Source: Methylobacter marinus A45
GTDB taxonomy: Bacteria; Pseudomonadota; Gammaproteobacteria; Methylococcales; Methylomonadaceae
Assembly (NCBI RefSeq): GCF_000383855.1
Contig: NZ_KB912877.1
Coordinates: 2,123,285-2,187,284 of the forward strand
Length of the DNA: 64,000 nt
Reading direction: 5' to 3'
The notes under the pieces were generated by a model. The model made no database searches, was not told the DNA's origin, and saw only the letters and a program-made list of their open reading frames with translations. Both the position numbers and the translations under genes were made by a program. Positions 47,400-56,421 of the stretch are shown piece by piece; positions within the stretch are counted from its first letter, which is position 1; every line of letters begins with the position of its first letter.

Positions 47400-48041
47400 A
47401 TGTCTTCTGTTGCCGTTATTGATTATGGAATGGGCAATCTGCATTCGATTGCAAAAGCCCTGCAGCATGCTGCACCGCAAGTGGATGTGCGGATAGTGTC
47501 CGATGCCGATGCGATCTTGCGCGCTGATCGGGTGGTTTTTCCCGGTGTCGGCGCCATACGCGATTGCATGCAGGCGCTGAACCGATCAGGTTTGTCCTCT
47601 GTTATAAAAAGCGTTGCCGAAACCAGGCCTTTATTGGGCATTTGCCTGGGCATGCAGGCTTTATTGACTGACAGCGAGGAAAACGGCAATACCCAATGCC
47701 TGAATGTATTTCCGGGCCATGTCGTGCACTTTCCCGAATCGTTAAAAGATAAAGCGGGCAATAGCCTGAAAATTCCTCACATGGGCTGGAACCGGGTTCA
47801 TTTCACGCCTCATCCGTTATGGCAGGGTATTGTCCAGGACAGCCGGTTTTATTTTGTGCACAGTTATTACGCGCGCCCCGATGATGCATCCGTCATTGCG
47901 GCGACTGCGGAATATCCCGATCCGTTTGCTTGCGCCTTGGCGCGGGATAATGTCTTTGCCGTACAATTTCACCCTGAAAAAAGTCAAATGGCTGGTTTGC
48001 AACTGCTGAGAAACTTTTTGCAGTGGAATGGACAGGTTTAA
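47400..48041 (+). CDS. hisH: Imidazole glycerol phosphate synthase, glutaminase subunit
   Basis: 213 residues from ATG 47400 (an in-frame TTG three codons earlier is less likely). It is a class I glutamine amidotransferase with the nucleophile cysteine in LLGICLGMQAL and the His-Glu pair in QFHPEKSQ. Ammonia is channelled to HisF, encoded two genes downstream. The N-terminus VAVIDYGMGNLHSIAKAL is standard. Confidence 0.98.
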   Translation: MSSVAVIDYGMGNLHSIAKALQHAAPQVDVRIVSDADAILRADRVVFPGVGAIRDCMQALNRSGLSSVIKSVAETRPLLGICLGMQALLTDSEENGNTQCLNVFPGHVVHFPESLKDKAGNSLKIPHMGWNRVHFTPHPLWQGIVQDSRFYFVHSYYARPDDASVIAATAEYPDPFACALARDNVFAVQFHPEKSQMAGLQLLRNFLQWNGQV

Positions 48042-48065
48042 ATTTATCATTGAGGTTTTACGTGT

Positions 48066-48797
48066 ATGTTGCTAATACCAGCTATTGATTTAAAAGAAGG
48101 GAAATGTGTTCGGTTGCGACAGGGACGCATGGAAGACGACACGGTATTTTCGGATGATCCGGTAGCCGTTGCCGGCAAGTGGGTAGCCGCCGGCGCCAAA
48201 AGAATTCATTTGGTCGATCTGGACGGCGCCTTTGCGGGTAAGCCCAAAAATGCCGACGTCATCCACGCCATTGCCGCCGCTTATCCGGATGTACCCGTGC
48301 AGATTGGCGGCGGTATCCGTGATGAAGAGACGATACAGGGTTATCTCGATGCCGGGGTTCAATACGTTATTATCGGCACCAAGGCTGTCAGTGAACCGCA
48401 CTTCGTCAGGGATGTGGCGATTGAATTTCCCGGCCATATCATTGTCGGACTGGATGCCAAGGACGGCAAGGTTGCCGTGGATGGCTGGTCCAAACTGTCG
48501 CGGCATGATGTGATCGATCTGGCGCAGCATTTCGAGGAAGACGGGGTCGAAGCGATCATTTATACCGATATTTCCAGGGATGGCATGATGTCCGGCGTCA
48601 ATGTCGAGGCCACGGCGAGACTGGCGCGCGCGGTTCGTATTCCGGTCATCGCTTCCGGAGGCATCACCAATATGGATGATATCCGGGCCCTGGGTGCTGT
48701 GGCCAGCGATGGCATTATGGGCGCCATTACCGGGCGGGCCATTTACGAAGGGACATTGGATTTTGCCGAAGCGGAAAAGCTGGCCGAGTCATTTTAA
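48066..48797 (+). CDS. hisA: ProFAR isomerase
   Basis: 243 residues forming a (beta/alpha)8 barrel. The catalytic aspartates are in [15 protein letters not shown] and [12 protein letters not shown]. It opens the ring of ProFAR to PRFAR by an Amadori rearrangement. Phosphate-binding loops [10 protein letters not shown] and [10 protein letters not shown] are visible in both halves. It lies between hisH and hisF, as usual. Confidence 0.98.
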   Translation: MLLIPAIDLKEGKCVRLRQGRMEDDTVFSDDPVAVAGKWVAAGAKRIHLVDLDGAFAGKPKNADVIHAIAAAYPDVPVQIGGGIRDEETIQGYLDAGVQYVIIGTKAVSEPHFVRDVAIEFPGHIIVGLDAKDGKVAVDGWSKLSRHDVIDLAQHFEEDGVEAIIYTDISRDGMMSGVNVEATARLARAVRIPVIASGGITNMDDIRALGAVASDGIMGAITGRAIYEGTLDFAEAEKLAESF

Positions 48798-48805
48798 AGA
48801 AAATC

Positions 48806-49582
48806 ATGAGTTTAGCTAAACGTATTATTCCCTGTCTCGATGTCGACAATGGCCGCGTCGTTAAAGGTGTAAAATTTGTCGATATCCGCGATGCCGGCGA
48901 TCCGGTTGAAATCGCAAGGCGCTATGACCGTGAAGGTGCTGACGAAATCACCTTTCTGGATATTACCGCGACTCATCATGATCGCGACACCATTGTGCAC
49001 GTGGTTGAGCAGGTCGCCAGCGAAGTCTTCATTCCGTTGACCGTGGGCGGCGGCATCAGAACCCTGGACGATATCCGGCGCATGCTCAATGCCGGCGCCG
49101 ATAAAGTGGGTATTAACAGTGCGGCGGTTTTTAACCCCGAGTTTGTGCGCGAAGCCGCGGAACGCTTCGGATCCCAATGCATCGTGGTCGCCATTGACGC
49201 GAAGAAAGTCAGTCAAGCCGGCGAAGACAATCGCTGGGAAATCTTTACCCATGGCGGGCGTAAGGCGACCGGCATTGATGCCGTTGAATGGGCGAAAAAA
49301 ATGGTGGCCTACGGCGCGGGCGAGATTCTGCTAACCAGCATGGATCGTGACGGCACAAGGGAAGGTTTTGATTTATTGTTAACCCGCGCAATCAGTGAGG
49401 CGGTGCCCGTGCCGGTTATCGCTTCGGGCGGCGTAGGCAATCTCGACCATCTGGCCGACGGCGTTATTGAAGGCAAAGCCGATGCGGTTTTAGCGGCCAG
49501 CATCTTTCATTTCGCCGAATACAGTATCCAGCAGGCGAAAGAGCATATGGCGGCACGCGGCATAGAGGTGCGTTTAACATGA
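48806..49582 (+). CDS. hisF: Imidazole glycerol phosphate synthase, cyclase subunit
   Basis: 258 residues, a (beta/alpha)8 barrel related to HisA. The catalytic aspartates are in [15 protein letters not shown] and [10 protein letters not shown]. It uses ammonia from HisH to convert PRFAR into imidazole glycerol phosphate and AICAR. It overlaps hisI by 4 bp (ATGA). Confidence 0.98.
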   Translation: MSLAKRIIPCLDVDNGRVVKGVKFVDIRDAGDPVEIARRYDREGADEITFLDITATHHDRDTIVHVVEQVASEVFIPLTVGGGIRTLDDIRRMLNAGADKVGINSAAVFNPEFVREAAERFGSQCIVVAIDAKKVSQAGEDNRWEIFTHGGRKATGIDAVEWAKKMVAYGAGEILLTSMDRDGTREGFDLLLTRAISEAVPVPVIASGGVGNLDHLADGVIEGKADAVLAASIFHFAEYSIQQAKEHMAARGIEVRLT

Positions 49583-49971
49583 GTGCTTCCTGGCTTGACG
49601 AGATACGCTGGACCGAAGAGGGTTTAGTGCCGGTGATTGCGCAGCAGGCGGATACGGGAAAAATCTTGATGTTCGCCTGGATGAACCGCGAATCGCTGGC
49701 TTTGACGGTCCGGGAAGGCTATGCCGTTTACTGGTCGAGATCGCGCAATAAGCTGTGGCGCAAGGGTGAAGAATCCGGGCACAGACAGAGAGTGACCGGC
49801 CTGTTTCTTGATTGTGATGAGGATGTTATCCTGATCAAAATTGAACAGGAAGGCGGTATTGCTTGTCATACCGGCCGCGAAAGCTGTTTTTACCGGAGTC
49901 TGGTTAATGGGCAATGGCAGCCTGTTGAGCCGGTGTTAAAAGATCCTGAAGCTATTTATGGGAAGCAATGA
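49579..49971 (+). CDS. hisI: Phosphoribosyl-AMP cyclohydrolase
   Basis: 130 residues, single-domain HisI rather than the HisIE fusion of enterics. The zinc/magnesium motifs are [30 protein letters not shown] and [11 protein letters not shown]. It opens the adenine ring of PR-AMP. It overlaps hisF and hisE by 4 bp each, so the three are translationally coupled. Confidence 0.97.
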   Translation: MSASWLDEIRWTEEGLVPVIAQQADTGKILMFAWMNRESLALTVREGYAVYWSRSRNKLWRKGEESGHRQRVTGLFLDCDEDVILIKIEQEGGIACHTGRESCFYRSLVNGQWQPVEPVLKDPEAIYGKQ

Positions 49972-50285
49972 GCGACGTATTACAACAATTGGCGCAAATT
50001 CTGGAGCAGCGCAAGCTGGAGTCGGCTGACAAATCTTATGTGGCCAGTCTTTACGCGAAAGGGCTGGACACGATATTGAAGAAAATCGGCGAAGAAGCCA
50101 CGGAAACAGTTATTGCGGCCAAAGACGGCGATAAGAAGCAGATTGTTTATGAAACGGCCGATCTTTGGTTTCATTGCATGGTCTTATTGGCTGATCAAGG
50201 ACTGGGACCGGATGATGTGTTGCAGGAGCTGCAGCGGCGCTTTGGCTTGTCCGGCCTTGAAGAAAAAGCCCGGCGCAATAAATAA
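49968..50285 (+). CDS. hisE: Phosphoribosyl-ATP pyrophosphatase
   Basis: 105 residues of the all-alpha NTP pyrophosphohydrolase fold. The motif [19 protein letters not shown] and the [15 protein letters not shown] helix carry the metal-binding acidic residues. It hydrolyses PR-ATP to PR-AMP, the step before HisI. It is the last his gene, and tatA starts 46 bp later. Confidence 0.97.
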   Translation: MSDVLQQLAQILEQRKLESADKSYVASLYAKGLDTILKKIGEEATETVIAAKDGDKKQIVYETADLWFHCMVLLADQGLGPDDVLQELQRRFGLSGLEEKARRNK

Positions 50286-50331
50286 GCAAATCATATAGAG
50301 CCGACCTTGATTCGGCCATTTGGAGTTAGAA

Positions 50332-50547
50332 ATGGGCATAAGCGTCACGCAACTGTTAATCGTATTGGTCATCGTCATTATTGTTTTTGGCACCAAGCGT
50401 CTGCGCAATCTGGGATCTGATCTGGGCGGCGCCATCAAGAGCTTTCGTTCCGCGGTAAAAGAAGGCGAGGACGAAAAAAATACCGCCGACGAGGATGGCA
50501 AAACCATTGACGGTGAAGTCATTAACAAGAAAAACGAAAAAGTCTGA
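50332..50547 (+). CDS. tatA: Twin-arginine translocase subunit TatA
   Basis: 71 residues from ATG 50332, with GGAG 7 nt upstream; an earlier TTG at 50320 overlaps that site. One N-terminal membrane helix ([17 protein letters not shown]) is followed by the hinge FGTKRLRN and an amphipathic helix, then a charged tail. TatA oligomers form the pore for folded Tat substrates. The his-tatABC order is common in gamma- and betaproteobacteria. Confidence 0.95.
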   Translation: MGISVTQLLIVLVIVIIVFGTKRLRNLGSDLGGAIKSFRSAVKEGEDEKNTADEDGKTIDGEVINKKNEKV

Positions 50548-50554
50548 TTAGACC

Positions 50555-50881
50555 ATGTTTGATATCGGGTTTTCGGAGCTTTGCATGGTGGGGCTGGTCG
50601 CCTTGCTGGTGATTGGGCCGGAACGCTTGCCAAAGGCCGCGCGGATTGCGGGCTTTTGGATCGGTAAGACACGGCATATGATTGCTTCCGTTAAGGCAGA
50701 GATCAAAGAAGAACTGCAAGCCGAGGAAATACGCCAAGTATTTAAAGAGCAGGCAGAGCTCAAAGAAATTCAGCGGATGCTTGACGATGCGTCCGATGCG
50801 GCCAATTCGGTAAAGTCCTCGCTTGAACAAGCGCAACAAGTAAACGCAAAACAGGTTAAACGGCCGCATGAGTCAGAATGA
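50555..50881 (+). CDS. tatB: Twin-arginine translocase subunit TatB
   Basis: 108 residues. The N-terminus [20 protein letters not shown] and the [11 protein letters not shown] hinge identify TatB rather than TatA. A long amphipathic and charged helix follows. With TatC it forms the receptor for twin-arginine signal peptides. It overlaps tatC by 14 bp. Confidence 0.96.
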   Translation: MFDIGFSELCMVGLVALLVIGPERLPKAARIAGFWIGKTRHMIASVKAEIKEELQAEEIRQVFKEQAELKEIQRMLDDASDAANSVKSSLEQAQQVNAKQVKRPHESE

Positions 50882-51686
50882 TTTCAAAGAAGATGCGGTA
50901 GAGCAGCCTTTTATCAGTCATTTGATTGAATTGCGCAGTCGCCTGTTGCGTGTGGTTTTGTTTGTGCTGGTCGTTTTCGGGGGCTTGGCTTTCTATGCCA
51001 ATGAGCTTTATACTCTTCTGGCCGGTCCTTTGATGCGGTATATGCCGGCCAATAGCTCGATGGTTGCTATTGATGTCGCCTCGCCCTTCTTTACGCCGTT
51101 CAAGCTGGCGCTCATCCTGGCGGTGTTTATTTCCGTCCCTTTTATACTTTATCAGTTCTGGGCCTTTGTTGCGCCAGGGTTATATAAGCGCGAACGGCGC
51201 ATGATTTTGCCGTTGCTGATTGCCAGCACGTTTCTGTTTTACCTGGGCGTAGCCTTTGCTTATTTCGTCGTTTTCCCTTTAATGTTTCAATTCCTGACTG
51301 CGGCAGCGCCAGCCGGCGTCGCGGTTATGACTGACATTACCAAGTATCTGGATTTCGTTTTAACCATTTTCTTTGCGTTCGGTGTTTGTTTTGAAGTGCC
51401 GATATTTACTATCGTCATGGTCTGGACCGGACTGACCACACCGAAAAGTCTGGCTGAAAAACGACCTTATGTCGTTGTTGGTGCATTTATCATCGGCATG
51501 CTGTTAACGCCCCCTGATGCGATTTCGCAAACCTTGCTGGCCGTGCCGATGTGGATGTTGTTTGAGCTGGGTCTGCTGTTTTCACGCTTATTCGTGCCCA
51601 AACTGGATGAGGCGGCTTACGAGTACCTGGATGATGCGGAAATCGAAGCCAGGCTGGATGCGATCGAAAAGCAGGAAGACGAGTAA
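50868..51686 (+). CDS. tatC: Twin-arginine translocase subunit TatC
   Basis: 272 residues with six membrane helices. It shows the N-terminal [15 protein letters not shown] motif, the [15 protein letters not shown] first periplasmic/cytoplasmic segment, the [16 protein letters not shown] helix and [16 protein letters not shown]. It is the core receptor of the Tat pathway. It ends the tatABC run and faces a convergent esterase gene 18 bp away. Confidence 0.98.
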   Translation: MSQNDFKEDAVEQPFISHLIELRSRLLRVVLFVLVVFGGLAFYANELYTLLAGPLMRYMPANSSMVAIDVASPFFTPFKLALILAVFISVPFILYQFWAFVAPGLYKRERRMILPLLIASTFLFYLGVAFAYFVVFPLMFQFLTAAAPAGVAVMTDITKYLDFVLTIFFAFGVCFEVPIFTIVMVWTGLTTPKSLAEKRPYVVVGAFIIGMLLTPPDAISQTLLAVPMWMLFELGLLFSRLFVPKLDEAAYEYLDDAEIEARLDAIEKQEDE

Positions 51687-51704
51687 GAACCCGCTTGGAC
51701 GATT

Positions 51705-52310
51705 TTATAGCGCTCCGGTTTCCTGCAATAATTTAAAGATATTGCCGGCCATAAGCTGATAGCCTGCGTCATTGGGATGAACCATATCGGATTTCAGGCT
51801 ATTGTCGCCCAGAATATCGGGCAGGGTATTGAGGTCGACAGGGATATTCCGGTCTTCTGCAATACGCTGGTATAAGTCCGCACTGGTCAATGTTAGAAGG
51901 TTAGGCTGCGGGACGCCCAGCATAACGACTTCTATATGGCGGCTGGCAGCCTCTTCAATCATTTTATTCAGATTGGCGGCGATTTGTTCGGACGGAATTT
52001 TTCGTAACAAGTCATTGCCGCCATGTATCAGGATCAGCAGCTTCGGCTGGTATTCATCAAGCAGGGCGGGCAGTCTCTCCAGTCCCTCTTCGCTAATTTC
52101 CCCCGGTATGCCTTCATTGATCACTTCAAGCGAGGTCAGTTCGGCAAGAATATTGGGATAGTCGCTGAGCCTGGATGCGCCTGTGCCGTAGGTCAGGCTA
52201 TCCCCAAAAGCCAGGATGACGGCGTCATCGGGCAACTTGGTCAGGGTTCTGGATGGCTCGCTGCAGGCTGTAAGCGCGAGGAAGATTAAAGATAATAACT
52301 GTTTTCTCAT
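51705..52310 (-). CDS. SGNH/GDSL lipoprotein esterase (TesA-like)
   Basis: 201 residues from the start at 52310. This start gives a lipoprotein signal MRKQLLSLIFLALTAC with the lipobox cysteine at 16; the frame is open upstream, but that would bury the signal. SGNH blocks are FGDSLTYGTGA (nucleophile serine), the NEGIPGE glycine, GGNDLL (asparagine) and DMVHPNDAGY (catalytic Asp/His). It is a lysophospholipase/arylesterase-like enzyme on the periplasmic side of a membrane. Its start is 15 bp from the divergent folM-like gene, so the promoters must overlap. Confidence 0.9.
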   Translation of the reverse strand: MRKQLLSLIFLALTACSEPSRTLTKLPDDAVILAFGDSLTYGTGASRLSDYPNILAELTSLEVINEGIPGEISEEGLERLPALLDEYQPKLLILIHGGNDLLRKIPSEQIAANLNKMIEEAASRHIEVVMLGVPQPNLLTLTSADLYQRIAEDRNIPVDLNTLPDILGDNSLKSDMVHPNDAGYQLMAGNIFKLLQETGAL

Positions 52311-52325
52311 AAAGCAGGATGGATA

Positions 52326-53063
52326 GTGAAGATGCAAAAAAATATTTTGATTACCGGCGCGGCTAAACGCATAGGTGCCACCTGTGCCAGATTGCTGCAC
52401 AGCAAAGGCAATAATATTGTTTTACATTATAGATCATCGCAAGAAGCTGCGCTGCAGCTTTGCAATGAGCTAAACCAAAAACGCCCTGGTTCGGTAACAA
52501 TGATTCAGGCCGACTTATTGAACATGCAGGCATTGGAAATGGTTGCCAGAGAGGCGGCTCAGGCCTGGGGGGGCATCGATGTGTTGGTCAATAATGCGTC
52601 AGCATTTTATCCTGCCGCAGTCGGTGAAGTCACCGAGCAACAGTGGGATGAGTTGTTGGGCAGTAATTTAAAAGCGCCTTTTTTTCTGGCAAAACTATTG
52701 TCCGACACGTTAGCCGATCATAACGGCTGCATTGTCAATATTGTCGACATTCACGCAGAACGCGGCCTGAAAGGCTATCCCGTCTATAGCATTGCCAAGG
52801 CCGGGCTGGCCGCCATGACCCGTGTTTTGGCCAAGGAATTGGGTCCGGACGTCAGAGTGAACGCGGTGTCTCCAGGTGCCATATTATGGCCCGAGCACGG
52901 GTTGTCCGAACAGGCCAAAGCCGAGATTGTGCAGCGCGTGGCTTTAAAGCGTCATGGCGAAGCGCTCGATATTGCCAAGGCAGTGCTGTTTTTGATTAAG
53001 GATGCCGATTATATGACCGGACAAATCCTTACCGTGGACGGGGGGCGAACCTTATTTTGCTAG
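52326..53063 (+). CDS. Pteridine reductase (FolM/PTR1-like SDR)
   Basis: 245 residues from GTG 52326, or 243 from ATG 52332. It is a short-chain dehydrogenase with the altered cofactor motif TGAAKRIG (TGxxxRxG), characteristic of pteridine reductases, then NNASAFYP, DIHAERGLKGYPVYS and YSIAKAGLAAM (YxxxK). It reduces dihydrobiopterin or dihydrofolate-like pterins. The next genes on the opposite strand are folK and folB, supporting a folate/pterin role. Its 3' end overlaps folK tail to tail by 12 bp. Confidence 0.85.
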   Translation: MKMQKNILITGAAKRIGATCARLLHSKGNNIVLHYRSSQEAALQLCNELNQKRPGSVTMIQADLLNMQALEMVAREAAQAWGGIDVLVNNASAFYPAAVGEVTEQQWDELLGSNLKAPFFLAKLLSDTLADHNGCIVNIVDIHAERGLKGYPVYSIAKAGLAAMTRVLAKELGPDVRVNAVSPGAILWPEHGLSEQAKAEIVQRVALKRHGEALDIAKAVLFLIKDADYMTGQILTVDGGRTLFC

Positions 53064-53552
53064 CGTCCAGGACGGCGTGACGCGTTTTTGCTTGAGGTTT
53101 GTTTTGTCAAATTTATCCCATAGTTCGGCATAGCTTATATGGCTGACGGGGTGCTTCAGGGTCGGTGCAATTTCCGCTAGGGGCTCAAGGACAAAGGCAT
53201 AGCGCTCAATTTCATCGCGCGGTATCTGTAGCTGTTCATCGCAGCAAACGAGATCGCCGTAGAGGATCAGGTCCAGGTCCAGGGTCCGGGCGGTAAATTT
53301 TTGGCAGTTTCGGGCGCGTCCATGGTCGAGTTCGATTTGTCTGAGCTGCCGGGCAACCTCTTTCGCATCCAGGTCAGAATCAAAACCCACGACCAGATTG
53401 TAGAAAGGGTCGCCTGAAAATCCGACTGGCTCGGTTTCATAAATGCTCGAGACGGTCAGTTCGCCAAAGCATTGTTCAAGCACCCGTAGGCTGGCAGGAA
53501 TGTTTTTATCCCTGTCTATGTTACTGCCGATACTGATATAGCCGCGCGGCAT
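53052..53552 (-). CDS. folK: 6-hydroxymethyl-7,8-dihydropterin pyrophosphokinase
   Basis: 166 residues. Signatures are YISIGSNIDRD at the start, SSIYETEPVGF, NLVVGF, and the HPPK motif RTLDLDLILYGD with the two magnesium-binding aspartates, followed by IPRDEIERYAFVLEPLAEIA. It transfers pyrophosphate from ATP to the pterin before FolP. The folB stop lies 4 bp upstream of its start region, so folB and folK are transcribed together. Confidence 0.96.
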   Translation of the reverse strand: MPRGYISIGSNIDRDKNIPASLRVLEQCFGELTVSSIYETEPVGFSGDPFYNLVVGFDSDLDAKEVARQLRQIELDHGRARNCQKFTARTLDLDLILYGDLVCCDEQLQIPRDEIERYAFVLEPLAEIAPTLKHPVSHISYAELWDKFDKTNLKQKRVTPSWTLAK

Positions 53553-53555
53553 GGT

Positions 53556-53909
53556 TTATTTCTCTCCTCGTTCGATTATGATGCCTACATCACTGGCACC
53601 GCTGATGGCGCCTTTCTTGTTCAGCGTGATTTTCACCCAGGGCACATTGAATTCGTTGCGAATGATGGCGGCAATTTCTTCAATCAGTTTTTCGACCAAA
53701 AAAAACCGGCTTTCTTCAACGAAAGAAATAATGCGTTTGGAAACTGTTTTGTAATCAAGCGTGTATTGGATGTCATCGGTTTCGGCGGCTTTTTTAATGT
53801 CATAAGCCATTTCAATGTTAAGAACCACGGTTTGTTTGATTTCTCTTTCCCAATCATAAATGCCAATGATAGTCTGAATTTCGAGGCCGCCTAAAAATAT
53901 GATGTCCAT
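53556..53909 (-). CDS. folB: Dihydroneopterin aldolase
   Basis: 117 residues. Typical FolB: IIFLGGLEIQTIIGIYDWE with the pterin-binding glutamate, the YTLDYKTVSKRI segment, and KITLNKKGAISGASDVGI with the catalytic lysine. It cleaves dihydroneopterin to 6-hydroxymethyl-dihydropterin, the FolK substrate. It is divergent from plsY, as in many gammaproteobacteria. Confidence 0.96.
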   Translation of the reverse strand: MDIIFLGGLEIQTIIGIYDWEREIKQTVVLNIEMAYDIKKAAETDDIQYTLDYKTVSKRIISFVEESRFFLVEKLIEEIAAIIRNEFNVPWVKITLNKKGAISGASDVGIIIERGEK

Positions 53910-54001
53910 GATGATTTCCGGTTATGATGTGCGCTTTAAAATTGGCTAAGTATCGGGGAATTAGCCCTGGCTTACAAGTTCTGAATGATGAAAGGTATAG
54001 A

Positions 54002-54586
54002 ATGTTTGAATGGTTGTTTATTCCGGCTGCCTATTTGATAGGTTCGATTTCCAGTGCAATTATTATTTGTCGCTTGATGGGGTTACCGGACCCCCGTGAA
54101 CAAGGTTCGGGCAATCCGGGCGCCACTAACGTCATGCGCATCGGTGGAAAAAAAGCGGCGGGTATTACATTGCTAGGTGATTTACTAAAGGGCTTGATCC
54201 CGGTGTATATAGCGAAATCATTTGAATTGCCCTCGGAATTGCTGGCAGTTGTCGGGCTGGCCGCGTTTTTGGGACACCTTTATCCGGCTTTTTTCGGGTT
54301 TAAAGGCGGTAAGGGGGTTGCCACATCCGTCGGTGTATTGCTGGGATTTTCCTGGGCGCTGGGTTTCTCATTCATGGGTACATGGATTCTGATTTACAAG
54401 TTGGGCAAAATATCTTCTTTATCGGCCTTGATAGCCTCGATTTTGTCCCCGGTTTTTGCCTGGTTTATTGTCGGGGATGTAAAGATAGTCATCGCTTCGG
54501 CGGTCATGACGGTGTTTTTGTTATGGCGGCATGAAAGCAATATTCAACGCTTGTTATCTGGTGAAGAAGGCAAATTAAAGACCTGA
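54002..54586 (+). CDS. plsY: Acyl-phosphate glycerol-3-phosphate acyltransferase
   Basis: 194 residues from ATG 54002, with AAAGG 6 nt upstream. The longer frame from 53924 adds 26 polar residues foreign to the family. It is a multi-helix membrane protein with the three PlsY loops: [12 protein letters not shown], the [12 protein letters not shown] phosphate-binding loop, and the C-terminal [17 protein letters not shown]. It makes lysophosphatidic acid from acyl phosphate. It overlaps tsaD tail to tail by 12 bp. Confidence 0.96.
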   Translation: MFEWLFIPAAYLIGSISSAIIICRLMGLPDPREQGSGNPGATNVMRIGGKKAAGITLLGDLLKGLIPVYIAKSFELPSELLAVVGLAAFLGHLYPAFFGFKGGKGVATSVGVLLGFSWALGFSFMGTWILIYKLGKISSLSALIASILSPVFAWFIVGDVKIVIASAVMTVFLLWRHESNIQRLLSGEEGKLKT

Positions 54587-55585
54587 TAACTCGCTGATTG
54601 GCCAGCGAGGGCGGGCAAAAATTTCAAGCGCCTGCTGCTGGCCGGCCATTAGGCGCTGACAGCCGGCGTAAGCGATCATGGCGCCATTGTCGGTGCAGAA
54701 TGCCGGCCTGGGGAAATAGATCTCCGCATTTTCGCGGGCGGTCATTTCGGTCAGGCTGGCTCGGATGTGCTTGTTGGCGCTGACGCCGCCAGCGACGACC
54801 AGTCTTTTCAGTCCGGTTTGCTGCAATGCGCGCTTGCATTTGATGCTGAGTGTGTCGGCAACGGCAGATTGAAAGGCCATGGCGATATCGGCTTTGGCCT
54901 GGTCGGTTTGTGACGAAGCATTGAATGCATTCATGGTGTAGGTCTTCAGGCCGCTGAAACTGAAGTCCAATCCCGGTCTGTCGGTCATCGGGCGCGGGAA
55001 ATGAAGGACGGGGCGGCCGCGTTCGGCAAGTTTGGACAGTTTGGGGCCGCCCGGGTAGCCGAGGCCCAGCATCTTTGCTGTTTTATCAAACGCCTCGCCG
55101 GCCGCGTCGTCGAGTGATTCGCCCAGTAATCGGTAATGGCCGATGCCCTCGACTTGCACCAGTAGTGTGTGCCCGCCGGAAATCAATAAGGCTACAAAAG
55201 GAAATGCCGGCGGCTTTTCTTCCAGCATCGGGGCGAGCAGGTGTCCTTCCATGTGATGAACGGCAATGGCGGGAATCCGCCACGACCAGGCCAGGCTGCG
55301 GGCTGTCGCGGCACCGACCAGCAGGGCGCCCATAAGTCCCGGGCCCGCGGTGTAGGCGATGCCATTGATATCCTTGCGGGTTAATCCGCTTTCTTGCAGG
55401 GCTTGCTTGATGAGCGGGACTAATTTGCGTATGTGATCGCGCGAAGCCAGTTCCGGGACGACGCCGCCATACTCGCTGTGCATCTCGATCTGGCTGTACA
55501 ATAAATCAGTGCACAGCCCGTGTTCGGCGTGATAAATGGCGACGCCGGTCTCGTCGCATGATGTTTCTATGCCTAAAACGTACAT
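54575..55585 (-). CDS. tsaD: tRNA N6-threonylcarbamoyladenosine transferase subunit
   Basis: 336 residues. It is an ASKHA-fold protein with [12 protein letters not shown] at the N-terminus, the metal-binding [12 protein letters not shown] histidines, [28 protein letters not shown] and [11 protein letters not shown]. With TsaB and TsaE it transfers threonylcarbamoyl to A37 of ANN-decoding tRNAs. It is divergent from rpsU, a standard arrangement with the rpsU-dnaG-rpoD operon. Confidence 0.98.
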   Translation of the reverse strand: MYVLGIETSCDETGVAIYHAEHGLCTDLLYSQIEMHSEYGGVVPELASRDHIRKLVPLIKQALQESGLTRKDINGIAYTAGPGLMGALLVGAATARSLAWSWRIPAIAVHHMEGHLLAPMLEEKPPAFPFVALLISGGHTLLVQVEGIGHYRLLGESLDDAAGEAFDKTAKMLGLGYPGGPKLSKLAERGRPVLHFPRPMTDRPGLDFSFSGLKTYTMNAFNASSQTDQAKADIAMAFQSAVADTLSIKCKRALQQTGLKRLVVAGGVSANKHIRASLTEMTARENAEIYFPRPAFCTDNGAMIAYAGCQRLMAGQQQALEIFARPRWPISELSGL

Positions 55586-55691
55586 TGAGTTTTTGAAAAT
55601 AATTTAAAGTAAAGGTATAATTTAGGGTTCTGTTTATTTGGTGGGTCGTAAGGCCTTCAATTTTTAGATACTATCATATTTGGATCATTAT

Positions 55692-55925
55692 ATGCCGTCA
55701 GTTAAAGTTAAAGAAAACGAACCTTTCGATATCGCGATTCGTCGCTTCAAGCGTGCTTGTGAAAAAGCGGGCGTCTTGTCAGAAGTGCGTCGTCGCGAGT
55801 TTTATGAAAAACCAACCGCGGAGCGTAAACGTAAAGGCGCTGCTGCCGTTAAGCGTCACCTGAAAAAACTGGCGCGTGAACGGTATGCGTTGAAAAACCT
55901 GCGTCGCGGACGTCCTCAGTTGTAA
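55692..55925 (+). CDS. rpsU: Ribosomal protein bS21
   Basis: 77 residues from ATG 55692; an upstream TTG at 55680 gives an extension not seen in the family. It is a basic protein with [38 protein letters not shown] and [12 protein letters not shown]. It is about six residues longer than the E. coli protein, with a distinct C-terminal RGRPQL. It takes part in 30S initiation-site binding. It is the first gene of the macromolecular-synthesis operon. Confidence 0.97.
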   Translation: MPSVKVKENEPFDIAIRRFKRACEKAGVLSEVRRREFYEKPTAERKRKGAAAVKRHLKKLARERYALKNLRRGRPQL

Positions 55926-55940
55926 AGCAGGGTTGATGAG

Positions 55941-56390
55941 ATGGATTTGATATTAGATCGTATCAAGGATGATATGAAAGCCTCCATGAAAGGCGGCAAC
56001 AAAGCTAGATTGGCAGTGATTCGTTTGATACTGGCCGCAATCAAGCAGGTTGAGGTCGATGAGCGGATTGAGCTGGATAATGATCGTGTTATCCAGGTTC
56101 TCGATAAGATGTTGAAGCAGCGCCGTGAATCTATCCGGCAGTATGCTGATGCGGGTCGAAATGATCTGGTCGAGATTGAAGAGGCTGAAATTTTGGTGAT
56201 TCAGGATTTTCTGCCTCAGCCCCTTAGCGAGGCCGAAATTGACGCCATGATTAAAGATGCGGTGGCTGAATCTGGCGCGGCATCAATTAAAGACATGGGC
56301 AAGGTCATGGGTTTACTTAAGGCAAAAATGCAAGGTCGTGCTGATATGGCGATCGTCGGCGCAAAAATCAAAGCTGTCTTGGCAGGATAG
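55941..56390 (+). CDS. GatB/YqeY domain protein
   Basis: 149 residues, helical, matching the stand-alone YqeY family related to the tRNA-binding tail of GatB. Features are DDMKASMKGGNKARLAVIRL, QVLDKMLKQRRESIRQY, IQDFLPQPLSEAEID and the C-terminal LKAKMQGRADMAIVGAKIKA. Its place between rpsU and dnaG is conserved in many gammaproteobacteria. Molecular function unproven; tRNA binding or amidotransferase-like help is suggested. Confidence 0.92.
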   Translation: MDLILDRIKDDMKASMKGGNKARLAVIRLILAAIKQVEVDERIELDNDRVIQVLDKMLKQRRESIRQYADAGRNDLVEIEEAEILVIQDFLPQPLSEAEIDAMIKDAVAESGAASIKDMGKVMGLLKAKMQGRADMAIVGAKIKAVLAG

Positions 56391-56421
56391 TTTTCTTGTG
56401 GCAATTTTGTCCGGGTAAATT